DNA of 64,000 nucleotides, from the NCBI GenBank assembly GCA_030490835.1, contig CM059972.1, positions 39,101,452-39,165,451 of the forward strand, in the 5' to 3' direction. Source of the stretch: Annona cherimola (lineage: Eukaryota; Streptophyta; Magnoliopsida; Magnoliales; Annonaceae). Shown here piece after piece: positions 60,421 through 64,000 of the stretch. Made by a program: the position numbers and the translations under genes. The notes below the pieces were generated by a model. That model was not told where the DNA came from, did no database searches, and worked only from the letters and a program-made list of their open reading frames with translations. The stretch's first letter is position 1; every line of letters starts with the position of its first letter.

Positions 60421-61535
60421 GAACTCCCTTAGTTGTTAGATTCGGTAGAGTCTTCATCCTCGTGCTCGCTCTCTCCACCCTGCTGCTATGAGGACTGACC
60501 GAAACAAGCTTGGAACTAAGGAGGTGTCGACGAGAATGGGGGTAAGGTCGTCATGTAGATGTGCCGCTCCTCCATATGCCTGTGAAAATGTACCTCGATC
60601 GCCTGATTAGACTGCCGCAGAAATTGGGCTTGGGCTGCCATTAAGTTCTCCAGGTTGGTCAGCCTCTCACTAGCATATGGTGGTTGGGACGAGGAACCTG
60701 CAAGTGGTTGTGTCGTGGGACAAGTGGCAGTTGTTCAGACTCGGGGTTAGGTGCAAAATGATAAATCATCCACAATAGGCTGGCTGTTCAGCACTTCTTC
60801 TGTTGCCTCCCATTGGACTCTCGCTCGTTTGCACAACCCAGTAATAAGTGAGGAGAACCAGTAACTGCCTCGGGATGCTTTCGTATTGGTGCATATCTAG
60901 TGGTATAGAAGCCTCCCCACATCAATAGTCAACCCGGAGTAGATAGCGTGTAGGAGAAGCGCCCTATCCATAGTCACCTCGCTCACGTGGGTCGACGACA
61001 TAAGTCTGGCTGAGACAAAGTAGAAGAACATCTTCCCATCATAGAGCATATCCCCAAACTTGAAAGACGTGAATTGCCCTCCTGTCGACTTCCACGTAGG
61101 TGGTCGTTCATAGTAGAAACTAGTGATGGCATTGATATCTCTGTCCTCTCCCTCCAATAATGCCTCGTATTGATCCGGACGATCAAAATTAGGCATATCA
61201 TAGAAAGCATTGATCGCTTTGGGGTGAAATGGGACTATCTTGCCATGAACTTTGACTCAGCCATGGTCGTGCTCCACCGTATTGGCATATAACTCCTTAA
61301 CGACCAGTACAATAGCTGGCTGTGGCTGAGCAATGAACTTTTGCCAACCCCGGGCATTTAGGGCATTGATGAAAGCATCAGAGAATGAGTCGATCTTTAT
61401 CCCCCTATCAGGAATCAAATATCGTTTCCGCAAGGAGTCTGTATACCGCATAAAAACCTGAGGGAAACAAAGCGGTTTGCGTCGAAGTCGACTGGGTCTT
61501 GGATTTTCTTCCTCTTTGCAGAAGATGAAGAGGTC
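60421..61535 (-). pseudogene. Accessory (env-position) ORF of element K
   Basis: Minus-strand start MTSSSSAKRKKIQDPVDF at 61535, a frameshift near 61460, then RRYLIP-type sequence: SLRKRYLIPDRGIKIDSFSD, ALNARGWQKFIAQPQP, VVKELYANTVEHDHG, TGA at 61257, and onward YDMPNFDRPDQYEALLEGED and YERPPTWKSTGGQFTSFKFG, LLLHAIYSGLTIDVGRLLYH, TAG at 60897. A helical C-terminal stretch follows (SERLTNLENLMAAQAQFLRQ) and the acidic tail SEHEDEDSTESNN. This is the putative plant transposon protein type (PF20167 style). Function unknown; no membrane segment seen. Confidence 0.75.
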
Positions 61536-61658
61536 ATATCTCCTTTATGATCAAACAATCCACCAAGTCCGCAACCCACAACCAATGTCAAGCAATCATG
61601 CCAAAAACTCCAAACTAAACTTCAAATCCTCCTTCCAATCACCAAATCTCAATCCCAA

Positions 61659-64000
61659 TGTGGATCCCCAACCCGAGACGTCACATCCTTACTCCAAGAC
61701 CTTATCGATTGGTAAATGTGAATAAGGATTGTTGCCCTGATCACGCGACGGGTTCTTAATTGGATCTTGTCCAAATTTTTTTTTCTTTTCATCATCATTT
61801 CATGTCTTTGCATTCCACACCATTCATCTTACAAGCGACAATATACCTGTAATCAATCGCACATATCAAGCACGCATTTCATTCATAACATCTCAACTTG
61901 CCCTTCTACAATAAGGGTCCTCTTGACTTAATCATGATATTTTCATAAATACATTACATACATCCAATCATCAATTCACATAGAACTCAGAACTTTAAAT
62001 AAATTCATATACATCAACTCAAATCATTAAGGCATATCATCTCACACATCTTGGCTAACCATTTTAGCCCACATTTAAATATCACCTCTTACCTTTCCTT
62101 AGATGCTCAGATCCATGACCTCTTGAGCTTCCCAGTACCTGTCTAAGATTTGAAAAAACAAATGTGAGTGATAACTCAGTAAGCAAGCATTTTGGGGCAA
62201 GACTTTCCTTTAAAACATTTTCATAAACATCTTGAACACCTTTATACATGAGGACATTTGTATGTCCTAAAACATTATCATATAATCCTTTGTTCACGAG
62301 GACAATTCTATGTCGTAGAACATTTTTATAAACATCCATTCTTAAAACCATTTACAAGCCACGTCTGGGCTTGTTAAGGAAAAATATATGCATTTTACCC
62401 TCTTTAATTAATTTTCCTTGGTCTTATGTGAACATTTATAATGTTCCAAGACATTAACATAAAACCTTCTTTTGCCAATGGACTTTTTAACGTCTAAAAT
62501 ATTTTTCTCATCATAAATTCCTTTAGCAAAGGGACAATTGTGGTCCCAAAACATCTTTGATATAAACTTTCTTGGGTAATGGACATTTATATGTCCTAAA
62601 ACATTCTTTCACATAAATCCTTTTGGAAACAGACATTTATATGTCCTAAAACACTTTTCACAAAAACTCTTCGGCAAAGGACATTTTTACACTTTTCATT
62701 TAAGCACTTTTGGCATTGGACATTCTCATGTCCATAAACACTTTTCATTTAAGCACTTTAGCATTGGACATTCTCATGTCAATAAACACTTTTCACAAAA
62801 TCCTTTTCATAATCCCCGTCTTGGGGCTTGTTTATAACAAACAATGCATAAAACACATAATCCATTTTCATGAAAGCATTTGCATAGAAAATATTTCATC
62901 TTACTTTGATGTTTACACTTTTTGTGTAAAACGCCCTGCTTTTAGGGTAACTTGTTTATAATGGCACATAAAATCCTATTTAGGATAGTTTTTTGTAAAA
63001 ATGCTTTTATATCCTAATCTTTAGGTCTTTCAATAGCAAAAAATATGCAAATGCATTTCTCCCCATCCAGTAGTGACACTTAGCAATGATCATTCTACCT
63101 TTTGGAAGAGAATCTATCATTAACAGTACTCTAGCCAGGGGGTCGTTCCTTCATCTTCTCCCATCTTAGGGAGGGCGCCGCTGGCCTCCTACCATCCCTT
63201 AGCGACTTGGCCTAGAGTGGGTCTCGGTCCATCTCCAACCGTGCTCTACAACCGACTTATTTCTTGTATTGGTGTACCATACATCATCATCATAAATGTT
63301 CATATACTAGCATGATCCCATAAAACATCACAGACCACAGTCTGTGTGGTTTAAAGTATCACAGACCGCTACCCGTGTCCTTTTAAACCATCTTGAAAAC
63401 ATCACAGACCGTAGTCTATGTCTTTTTAAATCATTTTGGAAAAAGAACATCACAAAACGCAGTCCGTGTCAACTTGTAAAGTGAGCGCACCCACTTTAAA
63501 CAAGTTATCATTTGAAATCTAGTTTTAGGATGACCTTCCTTAAATGCTTTGAGAAACATTTTGAGTAAAATATTTTGATAAGCATTTGAGATGTTTGAGA
63601 AAACAATAGATCTTGAAATTCTTATGATAAAGAAACTTCAAACTTTTGAATTTTCAAGAATAAACCACGTATTTTCCTAGCATTTTCTAGGTTTTCATTT
63701 CGAGACGTTTTGCTCACAAAGGTTATGCAATTGTACCGTCCCCTTCTCATCCACCCTGATATCAAATCCTTGTCCACATATCTATCTTGCTCTTTTTACA
63801 TAAAGAGGGGCTTGCATAGCCTTTTGCATGTCATTCTAGCAACCCGAAATCAAATCATACTACGAAATCAACTTATCTGGTTAGCCATCCTTAAACCCCT
63901 TTTTTAACAACATTCATATAAACAATTTTCAAGACATTCTCAACATATTTTCTTATCTAAAGGAAATCAAAACTTTTCTAATATCATTTCCAACATATGG
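61659..64000 (-). repeat. Gypsy LTR F, partial (runs off the right edge)
   Basis: On the plus strand TGTGGATCCCCAACCCGAG start and the conserved AAGGATTGTTGCCCTGATCACGCGACG block. It matches LTR E in inverse orientation from 61659 to the edge. It has no primer site beside 61659, so it may be a solo LTR or a 3' LTR. It contains two palindrome arrays: GGACAT...ATGTCC hairpins (62252-62780) and CACAGAC...GTCTGTG hairpins (63329-63470). Confidence 0.85.
62252..62780 (-). repeat. GGACAT...ATGTCC hairpin array in LTR F
   Basis: At least seven units, at 62252, 62300, 62531, 62581, 62631, 62718 and 62766, each a 5-7 bp inverted repeat around a 4-7 nt variable loop, embedded in a looser repeat ending CTAAAACATT or CATAAACACTTTTCA. 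LTR E has four such units at 32854-33013. Arms are better conserved than loops; one unit reads GGGAC/GTCCC. Confidence 0.7.

Larger units (their letters stand above)
57740..61658 (-). mobile_element. Athila-like Ty3/gypsy element, 3' part (element K)
   Basis: On the minus strand: accessory ORF (61535 to about 60421), 3' non-coding region with three polypurine-like tracts, then 3' LTR (59236 to 57740). The flank next to the LTR is GCTAC (57735-57739). Gag and pol are not in the window; LTR F interrupts or truncates it at 61659. Its LTR and 3' region are homologous to those of element J. Confidence 0.85.

Overview
This is plant nuclear DNA, A+T-rich and built almost entirely of nested transposable elements. 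No host gene, rRNA or tRNA gene, or CRISPR array could be supported. The organism is a flowering plant with a retrotransposon-rich, probably large genome. The evidence is Ty1/copia, Ty3/gypsy and LINE protein remains of plant type, initiator-tRNA-Met primer sites and plant-type MITEs. I cannot name the species.

Layout, left to right. (1) 1-7010: 5' half of a minus-strand Ty3/gypsy element (element A: RT start, protease, gag, primer site, 4.0 kb LTR). (2) 7159-12005: a minus-strand Sirevirus-type copia LTR split by a 3.2 kb gypsy solo LTR (LTR C) with a perfect 5-bp target duplication. (3) 12030-16575: decayed copia pol, a 1.0 kb hAT-like non-autonomous transposon, a Sirevirus-type solo LTR (LTR H), and unassigned sequence. 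(4) 16577-20986: a minus-strand LINE cut by a Tourist-like MITE and by a second, unidentified insertion. (5) 20987-33414: gypsy LTR E, inserted in the LINE and itself holding a 9.4 kb Athila-like gypsy element (element J). (6) 33415-41311: a copia pol fragment split by gypsy LTR D, which is split by solo LTR B. (7) 41312-55698: gypsy LTR G split by a young 10.4 kb Sirevirus-type copia element (element S: gag, pol, env-like ORF). (8) 55699-64000: Athila-like pol (L) interrupted by the 3' part of another Athila-like element (K: accessory ORF plus 3' LTR), which abuts gypsy LTR F at the right edge.

The nesting gives relative ages. The LINE is older than E, and E is older than J. The split copia fragment is older than D, and D is older than B. 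G is older than element S. L is older than K, and K appears older than F. Five-base duplications read directly from the sequence support solo LTR C (GGATG), solo LTR H (GAGAC), element J (CCTGG), element S (GTTTC) and solo LTR B (GTCGC/GTTGC).

No autonomous element is intact. Element S is closest: its gag is open, its integrase and RT motifs are present, and its LTRs differ at only about 17 positions by eye. Its gag-pol frame carries four in-frame TAA codons and its env-like ORF one frameshift.

The most interesting signals are non-coding. Each retroelement lineage carries its own array of short palindromes in its LTRs, some with compensating changes between copies. The Sirevirus palindrome also appears inside element S, just before the env-like ORF, at a regular spacing of about 21 bp. 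I found no evidence of a new enzymatic or defence system.
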